Source: an uncultured Campylobacter sp.
Lineage (GTDB): Bacteria; Campylobacterota; Campylobacteria; Campylobacterales; Campylobacteraceae
Reading direction: 5' to 3'
DNA length: 64,000 nt
Assembly: GCF_937959485.1 (NCBI RefSeq)
Contig: NZ_CALGPY010000005.1
Location: 124,001 to 188,000, forward strand
Positions 36,433 to 44,904 of the stretch are shown here, piece after piece; position 1 is the first letter of the stretch, and each line of letters opens with the position of its first letter. Position numbers and translations under genes: made by a program. The notes beneath the pieces were generated by a model. The model was not told the DNA's origin, did no database searches, and saw nothing but the letters and a program-made list of their open reading frames with translations.

Positions 36433-38805
36433 TTACTGACACCCTTCGCACTCGATCGAGCGGTCCGCGACGTTGTTTAGCTTCTCGCTATCGGGGCTTT
36501 CGGAGCGTAGATAGTAGGTCGATTTTAGCCCCAGCTGCCATGCAAGCGTGTAAATTTCGCTCAGATAGCCGCCGCTTGCCTTATCCAGGCTCATGAAGAT
36601 ATTTAGGCTCTGGCCTTGGTCGATCCATTTTTGGCGGATGGCGCCCGCCTTTACGAGCAGGCGCTGATCGAGCTCGTACGCAGGCACGTACGCCTGCCAC
36701 GTTTTCGGGCTTAAATTCGGCACGACGACTGGGATCATACCGCTTAGATTGTGCTCGAACCATTTGCGCTTATACACCGGCTCGATCGTCTGCGTGGTGC
36801 CTACGAGTATGCTGATACTCGATGTCGGCGCGATTGCCATCAGATAGCCGTTTCGCATGCCGTCGCGCTTTACTTTCTCGCGCAGTCCGCCCCAGTCGCA
36901 GCTGCTCTGCTCAAAAAGCCCGCCGCGCTTAACGAGCGTCTTGGCGTTTTCGTTCGCTAAATCGATCGGGAAAATTCCTTCGCTCCACTTCGAGCCCGTA
37001 AAATCAGGATACCTGCCTTTTTCTACGGCTAAATTTGAGCTTGCCTTGATCGCGTTAAAGCTCACGTTTTCCATTATCCTATCGATCAGCTCGAAGTGCT
37101 CGTAGCTGCCCCACTTCACGCCGCGCTCGGCGAGCATCTGCGCCTCGCCCATTACGCCGAGCCCTATCGCGCGCGTTTTTAGATTAGTGTGTTTGACCTT
37201 GGCGTGCGGGTAAAAATTTAGATCGATGACGTTATCGAGCATCCGCACGGCGATCGGCATCACGCGAGCTATCTCCTCGCGGCTGTTGATTTTGCTTAAA
37301 TTTACGCTTGCGAGGTTGCAAACCGCCGTCGCGCCCTCGCTGCAGCCCTTTTCTACGATAAAAATTTCTTTGCCGCCCAGCGCGTCTAGCGCGGTGATCT
37401 TTTTCGCCTTTTTTACGATGCCCGCGTCGGTTCTTACATATTCGTTTTCCTCAAACAGCCTCTCGCTGCCGTCGGCAAAGACGACTTTGATTTTGTAGTG
37501 GTTCGGCGCCGTGTTTTGAAAAATTTCAGTGCATAAATTTGAGCTTCGGATTATGCCTTGATGCGCGTTTGGATTGATGCGGTTGGCGTTATCTTTGAAG
37601 CACAAAAATGGCATGCCCGTCTCAAAATAACTCGTTAAAATTTTCTTCCAAAGCTCCTTTGCCAGGATCGTAGATTTTGAAATTTTATCGTCGGCCTCGT
37701 ACTGCTCGTAGCGCGCCTGAAATTCCGCGCCATACAGATCGCTCAGATCGCTTACTTCTGCAGGATCGAATAGCGTCCACTTGCCGCCGCTTTGAAGCCT
37801 TTTCATAAACAGATCGTTTATCCACAGCGCGGGGAAAATTTCATGCGCGCGGCGCCTCTCCTCGCCCGAGTTTTTGCGCAGATCTAAAAAGTCGCTCACG
37901 TCCATATGCCACGGCTCGATATACACGGCGATAGCGCCCTTGCGCGTACCCAGCTGATCGACGGCGACGGCGATGTCGTTCGTGATCTTTAAAAACGGAA
38001 TGATGCCGCCCGCAGCGTTTTTATGCCCGTCAATGCTGCCGCCCATCGCGCGCACCTTGCACCAGTCCCAGCCGATACCGCCGCCGAATTTGCTCAGAAG
38101 CGCCATCTCTTTGTAGCTATCGAAAATTCCCTCGATATTATCGGGCGTGCTTCCCACGTAGCAGCTGCTTAGCTGATGTCGCGTCGTGCGGGCGTTTGAA
38201 AGCGTAGGGGTCGCGAGCATGACTTCAAATTTAGATATGAGATCGTAAAATTTCTTCGCCCAGCTCTGGCAATCAAGCTCGTTTTGCGCAAGGAACATCG
38301 CGATCGCCATAAACATCTGCTGCGGAAGCTCGATCGGCGCACCGCTTTTATCCTTGATGAGGTAGCGATCGTAAAGCGTCTTGATGCCTAGGTAGTTAAA
38401 CTGCAAATCGCGCTGCGGCTGCAGATAAGAATTTAGATCCTCTAGATCGTATTTTTCCTTTAAGCCAAGCATTATGCGACCCGCCGCCTCGCCGCGAGCG
38501 AAGTAATCTTTTAGGCTGTTGTAACCGCTAAAGCCCGTTACTTTGTGATACAGATCGTATAAAAATAACCGTGCGGCGACGAAAGTCCAGTTCGGGCGAT
38601 CCACATCGATCTTCTCGACTGCGGTTTTGATGAGGGTTTGCTGAATCTCCTCCGTGGTGATCATATCGCGAAACTGGATCTTTGCGTCCACCTCAAGCTC
38701 GCTAAGGCTTACGTTTTCCAGCCCCTCCACTGCCTCGCTCGTGTATTTTTTGATCTTGCTTACGTCAAGTTCCTCGGTTCTGCCGTTGCGTTTGATTACT
38801 TTCAT
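36433..38805 (-). CDS. nrdA: Ribonucleoside-diphosphate reductase, alpha subunit (class Ia)
   Basis: A 790-residue enzyme that makes deoxyribonucleotides together with a radical-carrying beta subunit. An N-terminal ATP cone opens with MKVIKRNGRTEELDVSKIKK. Active-site motifs follow: LSSCYVG with one redox cysteine, SNLCTEIF with the thiyl-radical cysteine and GATAVCNLASVNLSK with its partner. The C-terminal redox pair is in IECEGCQ. nrdB is not in the window. The OLD nuclease gene follows 19 bases behind the stop. Confidence 0.95.
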   Translation of the reverse strand: MKVIKRNGRTEELDVSKIKKYTSEAVEGLENVSLSELEVDAKIQFRDMITTEEIQQTLIKTAVEKIDVDRPNWTFVAARLFLYDLYHKVTGFSGYNSLKDYFARGEAAGRIMLGLKEKYDLEDLNSYLQPQRDLQFNYLGIKTLYDRYLIKDKSGAPIELPQQMFMAIAMFLAQNELDCQSWAKKFYDLISKFEVMLATPTLSNARTTRHQLSSCYVGSTPDNIEGIFDSYKEMALLSKFGGGIGWDWCKVRAMGGSIDGHKNAAGGIIPFLKITNDIAVAVDQLGTRKGAIAVYIEPWHMDVSDFLDLRKNSGEERRRAHEIFPALWINDLFMKRLQSGGKWTLFDPAEVSDLSDLYGAEFQARYEQYEADDKISKSTILAKELWKKILTSYFETGMPFLCFKDNANRINPNAHQGIIRSSNLCTEIFQNTAPNHYKIKVVFADGSERLFEENEYVRTDAGIVKKAKKITALDALGGKEIFIVEKGCSEGATAVCNLASVNLSKINSREEIARVMPIAVRMLDNVIDLNFYPHAKVKHTNLKTRAIGLGVMGEAQMLAERGVKWGSYEHFELIDRIMENVSFNAIKASSNLAVEKGRYPDFTGSKWSEGIFPIDLANENAKTLVKRGGLFEQSSCDWGGLREKVKRDGMRNGYLMAIAPTSSISILVGTTQTIEPVYKRKWFEHNLSGMIPVVVPNLSPKTWQAYVPAYELDQRLLVKAGAIRQKWIDQGQSLNIFMSLDKASGGYLSEIYTLAWQLGLKSTYYLRSESPDSEKLNNVADRSIECEGCQ

Positions 38806-39185
38806 ATCGTTCCTTGAAATTTAAAAATGCAAATTTAGCGTTAGTTTCCCAATATAAAATACGTCGTCAAAAGAGGCGGCATAATAAATGCCTCAAATCC
38901 GCCGTCTTTTAAATTTACGCTAGCTGCGCTGCAAAAGCGCGCATTATAGCCAAAATTGCTTAAGTCTATCTGTCATTGTAAGTATGAGATTTTGGCTTGT
39001 AAGTTTTAAAATTTAGCAAGGCATGCAGAAACGATGCGGTAAAATTTGAGCGAAATTTTATGGTAGCGGCACGAAATTCTGCAGGTAAAAATTTACGCAA
39101 AGCTTTGCGAAATTTTGCGCCGAAAAAGCAGGAAAACAAAAATCTTTGCGGGCAGGCTTAAAATCCGCCCGCAAAGCTTAAGAAT
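38806..39185. other. Intergenic stretch upstream of nrdA
   Basis: 380 bases without a gene. The nrdA promoter should lie here on the minus strand. An imperfect hairpin around 38866-38900 (GGCGG ... CCGCC) might be part of its leader. The terminator of the DUF945 gene is at the right end. Confidence 0.5.
39144..39176 (-). terminator. Terminator of the DUF945 gene
   Basis: A perfect ten-base stem CTTTGCGGGC (39144-39153) / GCCCGCAAAG (39167-39176) with a 13-base loop, followed on the minus strand by ATTTTTG. It is ten bases past the stop of the DUF945 gene. Confidence 0.8.
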
Positions 39186-40637
39186 TTAGTTGCGCGGTAG
39201 TGGGATAGGTTTGCCGTTTAAGATCATAGAGTTGCTTGCCTTATCGAAGCTAAACTCCATCTTAACTCCATCTCCATCAGGCTTAAGAAACTGCGAGCCG
39301 TAAACTTCCGCCATCGGCGCAAAATCGCGCAGGCTGTCATAAGGCGATAGGAAGTCCGTGATGGTCGTATTTATCGTAGCTTTGCCGTCCAAGCTCATAC
39401 GCTTAAAAAGCTGCGTCTCGTCGATGTAGCCGCCTACTAGCGCGCTTGCGTTAAAAGCAAATTTCTTACCGAGGCTATTTTCAAACGAAAAATCATTCAC
39501 GTTGATTTTCATATCATCTTTTAGCAGCTTCATAAAAAGCTCTTTATTTTCCGCTAATTTTTCGCCTTCTTGCGGATTTGAGATAACAGACAGATATTTT
39601 TCGAAAAGTGCGGCGCTAAAGCTGGTATCGACGCCTAAATGGATGTTTCGCACTAGCACATCGGCGATTTTTAGGCTTTGGGCTTTATCGCTTTCGTTGA
39701 AATTTAAAATTCCATCTTTTACGCGATAGCTACCTTCTGTGCTCATATCCGTAACTACGACGAAGCGCTGTTTATCTACAGTTACGACGAGCTCTTTTGT
39801 GCTGCCTGCAAAATCTATGTCATTCAAAAAGAGCTTAGTTATATTATCGTCTAGATCTTGGATACCGTTTTTAAAGTTTGCCTCATAGATAAGATCCTTC
39901 ACATCAAGCCCTGAATCCTTGCCGTCGTCTATAAAAATTTCACCGATTTTAAAACCCAAGGCTTTTATCGTTTTACCGCTCATATCGCTTGTGCCATTTA
40001 GACTAAGGCCTGCAAGACGTCCTATTCCGCCATCTTCGAGCACATTTATATCGGCTAGCTTTGCGCTAAATTTAACCTCTGTAGGTCCGTAGTTTAGATG
40101 CGTGCTAAGCGGCGCGTCAGTCTTAAACAGCTTCTTGCAAGGCTCCGCGTAATATGGTGTCTTAATTGTTAAAATTCCGTCGCTCTCAAATCCATCCGCA
40201 GCGTTTTTTACGCTATGCTTAATAGTGTAGTCATAGCGAAAAGCAAAATCCTCCGGGAAAATTTTAGCAGGATCTGGCTCGTCCGTATCGTTGCTATCTT
40301 GCGCGCCTGCTTTTTCCTTTAGCTTGCTAAAGCCCTCAGCAAGGCTTTTTTGTAGTTTCTCTTTTTTTACTACGCCTTCGATAAAGCCGCTTGAGTTGCT
40401 ATCTCCGGGATAAAATTTAGCGCTCTTAGTCTCGAAAATTTCGTTTCTAGCGATAAATTCCGCAATCTGCTGCTCAATCGCCGCGCTGGCACTCTTGCCG
40501 ACCGCACCGTCAACCGTTTTGGTTATGCTATCGTTTACACTTTTAGCTACTCCCGTTTTAGCGTCCTTTGTCGCTACAAAAACGCCCACTATAAGCGCTA
40601 CGATGAGCACTAAAGCCGCGATGATCTTTTTCATCAT
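39186..40637 (-). CDS. DUF945 (YdgA-like) envelope protein
   Basis: A 483-residue protein with an N-terminal signal-anchor (IIAALVLIVALIVGVFVA) and a long periplasmic part of repeated amphipathic strands, as in the YdgA/DUF945 family. The segments FRYDYTIKHSV and LSTHLNYGPTEVKFSAKLAD are typical. AGGAG lies just before a double ATG; the first ATG is listed, the second would shorten the protein by one residue. It is divergent from pyrG and has its own terminator. Its function is unknown in any species I can name. Confidence 0.78.
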   Translation of the reverse strand: MMKKIIAALVLIVALIVGVFVATKDAKTGVAKSVNDSITKTVDGAVGKSASAAIEQQIAEFIARNEIFETKSAKFYPGDSNSSGFIEGVVKKEKLQKSLAEGFSKLKEKAGAQDSNDTDEPDPAKIFPEDFAFRYDYTIKHSVKNAADGFESDGILTIKTPYYAEPCKKLFKTDAPLSTHLNYGPTEVKFSAKLADINVLEDGGIGRLAGLSLNGTSDMSGKTIKALGFKIGEIFIDDGKDSGLDVKDLIYEANFKNGIQDLDDNITKLFLNDIDFAGSTKELVVTVDKQRFVVVTDMSTEGSYRVKDGILNFNESDKAQSLKIADVLVRNIHLGVDTSFSAALFEKYLSVISNPQEGEKLAENKELFMKLLKDDMKINVNDFSFENSLGKKFAFNASALVGGYIDETQLFKRMSLDGKATINTTITDFLSPYDSLRDFAPMAEVYGSQFLKPDGDGVKMEFSFDKASNSMILNGKPIPLPRN

Positions 40638-40733
40638 CTCTCCTTTAAATTTAAAATTTATTTGGGTCGTATTTTGCCGTAAATTTCTAAAATTTTCAAA
40701 TTCTAGCTTAGTGTGCTTTAACCTAAAAGAAGT

Positions 40734-40739
40734 TATAAT
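40734..40739 (+). promoter_or_regulatory. Promoter of pyrG-recJ
   Basis: TATAAT 32 bases before the pyrG ATG at 40772. A ribosome site AGGA is at 40762-40765. Confidence 0.6.
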
Positions 40740-40771
40740 CGTAGCATTAATATCAAAATTTAGGAAAACTT

Positions 40772-42403
40772 ATGGCAAAACAAACGAAATATATTTTCGT
40801 CACCGGCGGAGTGCTGAGCTCGCTGGGTAAGGGTATTGCGGCGGCGTCGATCGCGACGCTTTTAAAGCACGCTGGGCTTAAAGTGCGCATATTAAAGGCG
40901 GATCCTTATATCAACGTCGATCCGGGCACCATGAGCCCGCTGGAGCACGGAGAGGTTTTCGTCACCGACGACGGCGCGGAGACCGATCTGGATCTTGGGC
41001 ATTATGAGCGGTTCTTGGATGAAAATTTAAGCCAAGACAACAACTTCACCACGGGCAAAGTTTACAGCTCCGTCATCGAAAAGGAGCGCAGAGGCGATTA
41101 TCTGGGCAAGACGATCCAGGTGATCCCTCACATCGTAGGCGAGATCGTGCGCCGCATAAAAAAGGCGGGCGAGGGCAACGACGTGCTGATCGTCGAGATC
41201 GGCGGCACCGTGGGTGACATCGAGGGGTTGCCGTTTTTAGAGGCGATCCGCGCGATGAGAGTGGAGCTTGGTAGGGTAAATACGATGAATATCCACCTCA
41301 CGCTCGTGCCTTTCATCAAGGTAGCTGGCGAACTCAAAACTAAGCCCACGCAGCACAGTGTAGGCGAGCTGCGCCGCATCGGTATCAGCCCCGATATGAT
41401 AATCTGCCGCTCCGAAATGCCGCTAAATCGCGCACTTAAAGATAAGATCGCGCTAAGCTGCGGCGTGGATAAAAACTGCGTCATCGAAAGCCCGGATAGC
41501 GCGAGCATCTATCAGATCCCGCTTGCGTTTTTGAAACAGGATATTTTAACGCCGATCGCAGAGACCCTAAGCTTAAATAAACTCGAAGTCGATATGAGCA
41601 ACTGGGACAGCCTCGTTAAGCGTGTCATCGTGCCTACGAACGAAACCACGATCGCCTTCGTCGGCAAATATATCGATCTGAAAGAAAGCTACAAATCCCT
41701 CACCGAGGGGATCATCCACGCTGGCGCGACGCTTGATACGCGGATAAACTTAAAGTGGGTAGATAGTGAAAAAATTGAAGCTGCAAATGTAGATGAAATT
41801 TTCCGAGACGTAAACGGAATTTTAGTCGCGGGCGGCTTCGGCTCGCGCGGGATAGAGGGTAAAATTTTAGCCATAAACTACGCGCGGGTGCATAAGGTGC
41901 CGTTTTTGGGCATCTGCCTGGGGATGCAGCTTGCGATGGTGGAGTTTGCGCGCAACGTCTTAAAATTAAAGAACGCTAACTCCTCGGAATTTGACCCGCA
42001 GACCGAAGATCCGGTGATCTACCTCATCGACAGCTTTATCGACGCAAGCGGCAAAAAGCAGATTCGCACGCACAAATCCCCTATGGGCGGCACTATGCGG
42101 TTGGGCGGCTATGACTGCGACGTCAAAAAAGGCTCGCTTTTGGGTAAAATTTACGGCGAGCAAAAAACCATCCGCGAGCGCCACCGCCACCGCTACGAAG
42201 CCAATCCGAAGTACCGCGCCGAGTTTGAAAAGCACGGTCTTATCGTCTGCGGCGAGAGCGACGGGCTTATCGAAGCGGTCGAGCTAAAAAACCATCCGTT
42301 TTTTCTGGGCGTGCAGTTTCACCCGGAATTTACCAGCCGTCTAGTGCGCCCAAATCCCGCTATTTTGGGCTTTATCGAAGCATCTATAAAAAATGCTAGG
42401 TAA
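40772..42403 (+). CDS. pyrG: CTP synthase
   Basis: A 543-residue enzyme that aminates UTP to CTP using glutamine. The synthase half starts YIFVTGGVLSSLGKGIAAAS (P-loop) and has DPYINVDPGTMSP and EIGGTVGDIEG. The glutamine amidotransferase half has GGFGSRGIEGKI, the nucleophile Cys in FLGICLGMQ, and the His/Glu pair in FHPEFTSR. The length is standard. Its 3' end overlaps recJ by 11 bases. Confidence 0.97.
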   Translation: MAKQTKYIFVTGGVLSSLGKGIAAASIATLLKHAGLKVRILKADPYINVDPGTMSPLEHGEVFVTDDGAETDLDLGHYERFLDENLSQDNNFTTGKVYSSVIEKERRGDYLGKTIQVIPHIVGEIVRRIKKAGEGNDVLIVEIGGTVGDIEGLPFLEAIRAMRVELGRVNTMNIHLTLVPFIKVAGELKTKPTQHSVGELRRIGISPDMIICRSEMPLNRALKDKIALSCGVDKNCVIESPDSASIYQIPLAFLKQDILTPIAETLSLNKLEVDMSNWDSLVKRVIVPTNETTIAFVGKYIDLKESYKSLTEGIIHAGATLDTRINLKWVDSEKIEAANVDEIFRDVNGILVAGGFGSRGIEGKILAINYARVHKVPFLGICLGMQLAMVEFARNVLKLKNANSSEFDPQTEDPVIYLIDSFIDASGKKQIRTHKSPMGGTMRLGGYDCDVKKGSLLGKIYGEQKTIRERHRHRYEANPKYRAEFEKHGLIVCGESDGLIEAVELKNHPFFLGVQFHPEFTSRLVRPNPAILGFIEASIKNAR

Positions 42404-43973
42404 AAATGAGATAAGGGAAATTCTAAAATCGAGATTTGCGAACGATCGGCATACTAAAATTTCTGAAATTCCCTTACCCTGCGAGCTAAAGGATACCTAT
42501 AAGGCGGCTTTGCGCATAAAAACTGCCATCGAAGAAAACCAGCGCATAGCCGTAGTCGGCGATTACGACGTCGACGGTATCGTAAGCACCGTCATAATGA
42601 GCGATTTTTTCAATCAAATAGGCGCGGAGTACGTTATTAAGATACCAAACCGCTTCACCGACGGATACGGGCTAAACAGCGAGATTATAGAAGAGCTTGA
42701 GGACGTAGATCTCATCATTACCGTAGATAACGGCACCTCCGCGACGGAAGCCGCCGAAATTTGCGCCCAAAAGGGGATCGATCTCATCATCACCGATCAT
42801 CACATGCCCCCGCCCGTGCTGCCGAGAGCTTACGCGATAATCAATCCGAAGCAGCCTGACTGCACCTTCCCAAATATCGAAATTTGCGGCGCACAGGTAG
42901 CGTGGTATCTCGTAGGCGCGCTAAAAGAAACCCTCGGCGTAAACTACGATATGGCAAGCTCAATGGATATCCTCATTATCGCCATAATCGCCGATATGAT
43001 GGAGCTACGCGATATGAACCGCGCGCTTTTGCGCTTCGGCATCAAGCGGCTAAATAGCTCAAACCGCGCCTGCTTCAAGGCGATTAAAGAGCATTATTTT
43101 AAAAAGCATTTCGAATTTGACGATATCAGCTACACGATCGCGCCGCTAATCAACTGCACGGGGCGGATGGACGATGCTACGATGTCGTATAACTTTTTAT
43201 GCGCCAAAAATATCAGAGAGGCAAACCACTACCTAGAGACGATAAATTCGATCAACAACTCGCGCAAAGAGGAGGAGAAAAACCTCTACGACGAGATCGT
43301 AAAAAGCGTCGATCCGAGTGACAACGTCATCGTCGTGTGGGGTCCGCAGTGGCACGAAGGGATCATCGGCATCGTCGCAAGCCGCCTAAGCAAGACCTAC
43401 AAAAAGCCCGCGATCGTCTTTAGCGTAAGCGACTCGCGCGCCAAAGGAAGCGCGCGCAGCATCGGTAAATTCGATATTTTAGAACTGATCTCCTCGCAAA
43501 GCGAAATTTTAACGACCTTCGGCGGGCACAAGGGCGCTGCGGGCGTGGGGATCGATCCTGCGCTACTTCAGGAGTTTAAGCGGCGCGTAAATGAGCGCAT
43601 TACACCTAAGGATCTGAGCGATTTTAGCGCGCAAGACGATCTGCTGGGCGAGCTGGACGCGTCGCAGATAGATTTCGAGCTGCTTGAAATTTTAGAATTT
43701 TACGAGCCGTACGGGCAGAAAAATCCTCGCCCGCTCTTTTGTATCAAAGGCGCGCGCGCGCGCAATATCAGGGAGATCGGCAAGGAGGGCAAGCATATCA
43801 AAATGGCGCTTGATAAAAACGGCAGCAGCGTCGAGGCGCTGTTTTTCAACTACGACTTTTTGCCGCGCGCGGGCGAGCGGGTGGACGTGATCTTTACGAT
43901 TAGCAAAAACAACTTCCGCGGCACGATCACGCCAGAGCTCATCATCAAGGAGCTAACCCCGAGCGAAAGCTAA
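42393..43973 (+). CDS. recJ: Single-stranded-DNA-specific exonuclease RecJ
   Basis: A 526-residue DHH-family 5'-3' exonuclease for recombination and mismatch repair. Metal motifs are present: VVGDYDVDGIVS, VDNGTSATEAA, and DHHMPP (the DHH motif), then the DHHA1 domain with GGHKGAAGVGI, and a C-terminal OB-like domain (EPYGQKNPRPLF). It starts inside the end of pyrG. Its length is at the short end of the family, as is normal for Campylobacterota. Confidence 0.94.
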   Translation: MLGKNEIREILKSRFANDRHTKISEIPLPCELKDTYKAALRIKTAIEENQRIAVVGDYDVDGIVSTVIMSDFFNQIGAEYVIKIPNRFTDGYGLNSEIIEELEDVDLIITVDNGTSATEAAEICAQKGIDLIITDHHMPPPVLPRAYAIINPKQPDCTFPNIEICGAQVAWYLVGALKETLGVNYDMASSMDILIIAIIADMMELRDMNRALLRFGIKRLNSSNRACFKAIKEHYFKKHFEFDDISYTIAPLINCTGRMDDATMSYNFLCAKNIREANHYLETINSINNSRKEEEKNLYDEIVKSVDPSDNVIVVWGPQWHEGIIGIVASRLSKTYKKPAIVFSVSDSRAKGSARSIGKFDILELISSQSEILTTFGGHKGAAGVGIDPALLQEFKRRVNERITPKDLSDFSAQDDLLGELDASQIDFELLEILEFYEPYGQKNPRPLFCIKGARARNIREIGKEGKHIKMALDKNGSSVEALFFNYDFLPRAGERVDVIFTISKNNFRGTITPELIIKELTPSES

Positions 43974-44508
43974 ATTTTAAAATTTAGGCTACTTTGACGT
44001 GCATTTCGCTCCGGACACGGCCTTTAAATTTAACTCTCGATCTATGAGCTAGGCCGCGCATTGCGCACTCGGCGGGTTTACCCTACTACAGCGCCCGTCT
44101 GCTCTACTCGCCCGATATGTATTGCGCGCCTGGCGCATTGCCCTATTACAGCGCCTATCTGCTCGATTAGCTTGGCGCGCATTTGCATGCTTGACGCGAC
44201 TTTGAAATTTAACGCGCGAGCTATGGATTTGACTTGCGATGCGAACTCAAGCGTGCGATTTCGGGGCTAGACACAGCGCGCAAACGCGATGTGTTATTTT
44301 CAGCTCCCGCGCGGTTTACAAACTCGGCGAAATTTTTGGGCGCGGTAAAAGTAAAATTTAAACGTTTTGGAATTTTAAAATTTTGCGAAGGCGAGCGGGA
44401 GCAGGCGGAAACAAACAAAACGACCCTGCAAATGGAATTTTGGATAAAATTTTATGAAGCGGCGGGCGGGCTAAATTTTAAAATTTGACCCGTCCTTAAG
44501 CTTAGAGG
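43974..44508. other. Intergenic stretch with degenerate 60-bp repeats
   Basis: 535 bases between the convergent recJ and cupin genes. The only structure I see is the ~60-base repeat listed next and many AAATTT cores. Open frames here repeat the same peptides and lack ribosome sites, so no gene is called. Confidence 0.55.
44020..44240. repeat. Degenerate tandem repeat, period about 60 bp
   Basis: CCCTACTACAGCGCC at 44081 and CCCTATTACAGCGCC at 44141 start two units exactly 60 bases apart, each followed by TCTGCTC. A flank with CTTTAAATTTAAC at ~44020 recurs as CTTTGAAATTTAACG at ~44200, three periods away. Copies are diverged. Confidence 0.6.
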
Positions 44509-44838
44509 TTAAAAAACCACCACTAAAAACCACTTAAACGGCACCGGCGCGGAGATCGCGTGCGGCAAGCCCGCAGGCATGACGATGCTTTGCCCCGCTT
44601 TTACGCGGTGCTTCTGCCCGTCGATCGTGAAATCGCCCTCGCCCTCAAGCACATAAACGAACGCGTCGCCGTCGGATTTGTGCGAGCTGATCTCCTCGCC
44701 GCCGTCGAAGGCGAAAAGCGTCATATTCAGCGCAGGATTTTGCGCAAGGGTGCGCGAAATCACCTTATGAGGGGATACTTCGACTAGCGAAGCAAGCTCT
44801 ACGGCCTTAGCGGCGTCGATATTTTTGATGTGTTGCAT
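44509..44838 (-). CDS. Small cupin-domain protein
   Basis: A 109-residue single-domain cupin. The metal motif 1 region is EEISSHKSDGDAFVYVLEGE and motif 2 is AGQSIVMPAGLPHAI. AAGGAG precedes ATG 44838. Such small cupins are diverse metal-binding enzymes or sensors; the role cannot be told. It points in the same direction as the NnrS gene, about 65 bases downstream of it. Confidence 0.8.
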   Translation of the reverse strand: MQHIKNIDAAKAVELASLVEVSPHKVISRTLAQNPALNMTLFAFDGGEEISSHKSDGDAFVYVLEGEGDFTIDGQKHRVKAGQSIVMPAGLPHAISAPVPFKWFLVVVF

Positions 44839-44904
44839 AAGCTCTCCTTGAAATGAAATTTGATCGATTGTAGCTAAAATTTAGCAAGCCCGCTTTGATG
44901 AGCA

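Noticed and set aside
34626..38805. Gabija defence system
   Set aside because: The OLD nuclease resembles GajA, but neither neighbour is a UvrD-like GajB helicase; they are nrdA and a COG0523 gene.
44061..44270. A 69-codon plus-strand frame behind recJ
   Set aside because: It is a product of the 60-bp repeat (CPITAPICS-type peptides) without start signals.
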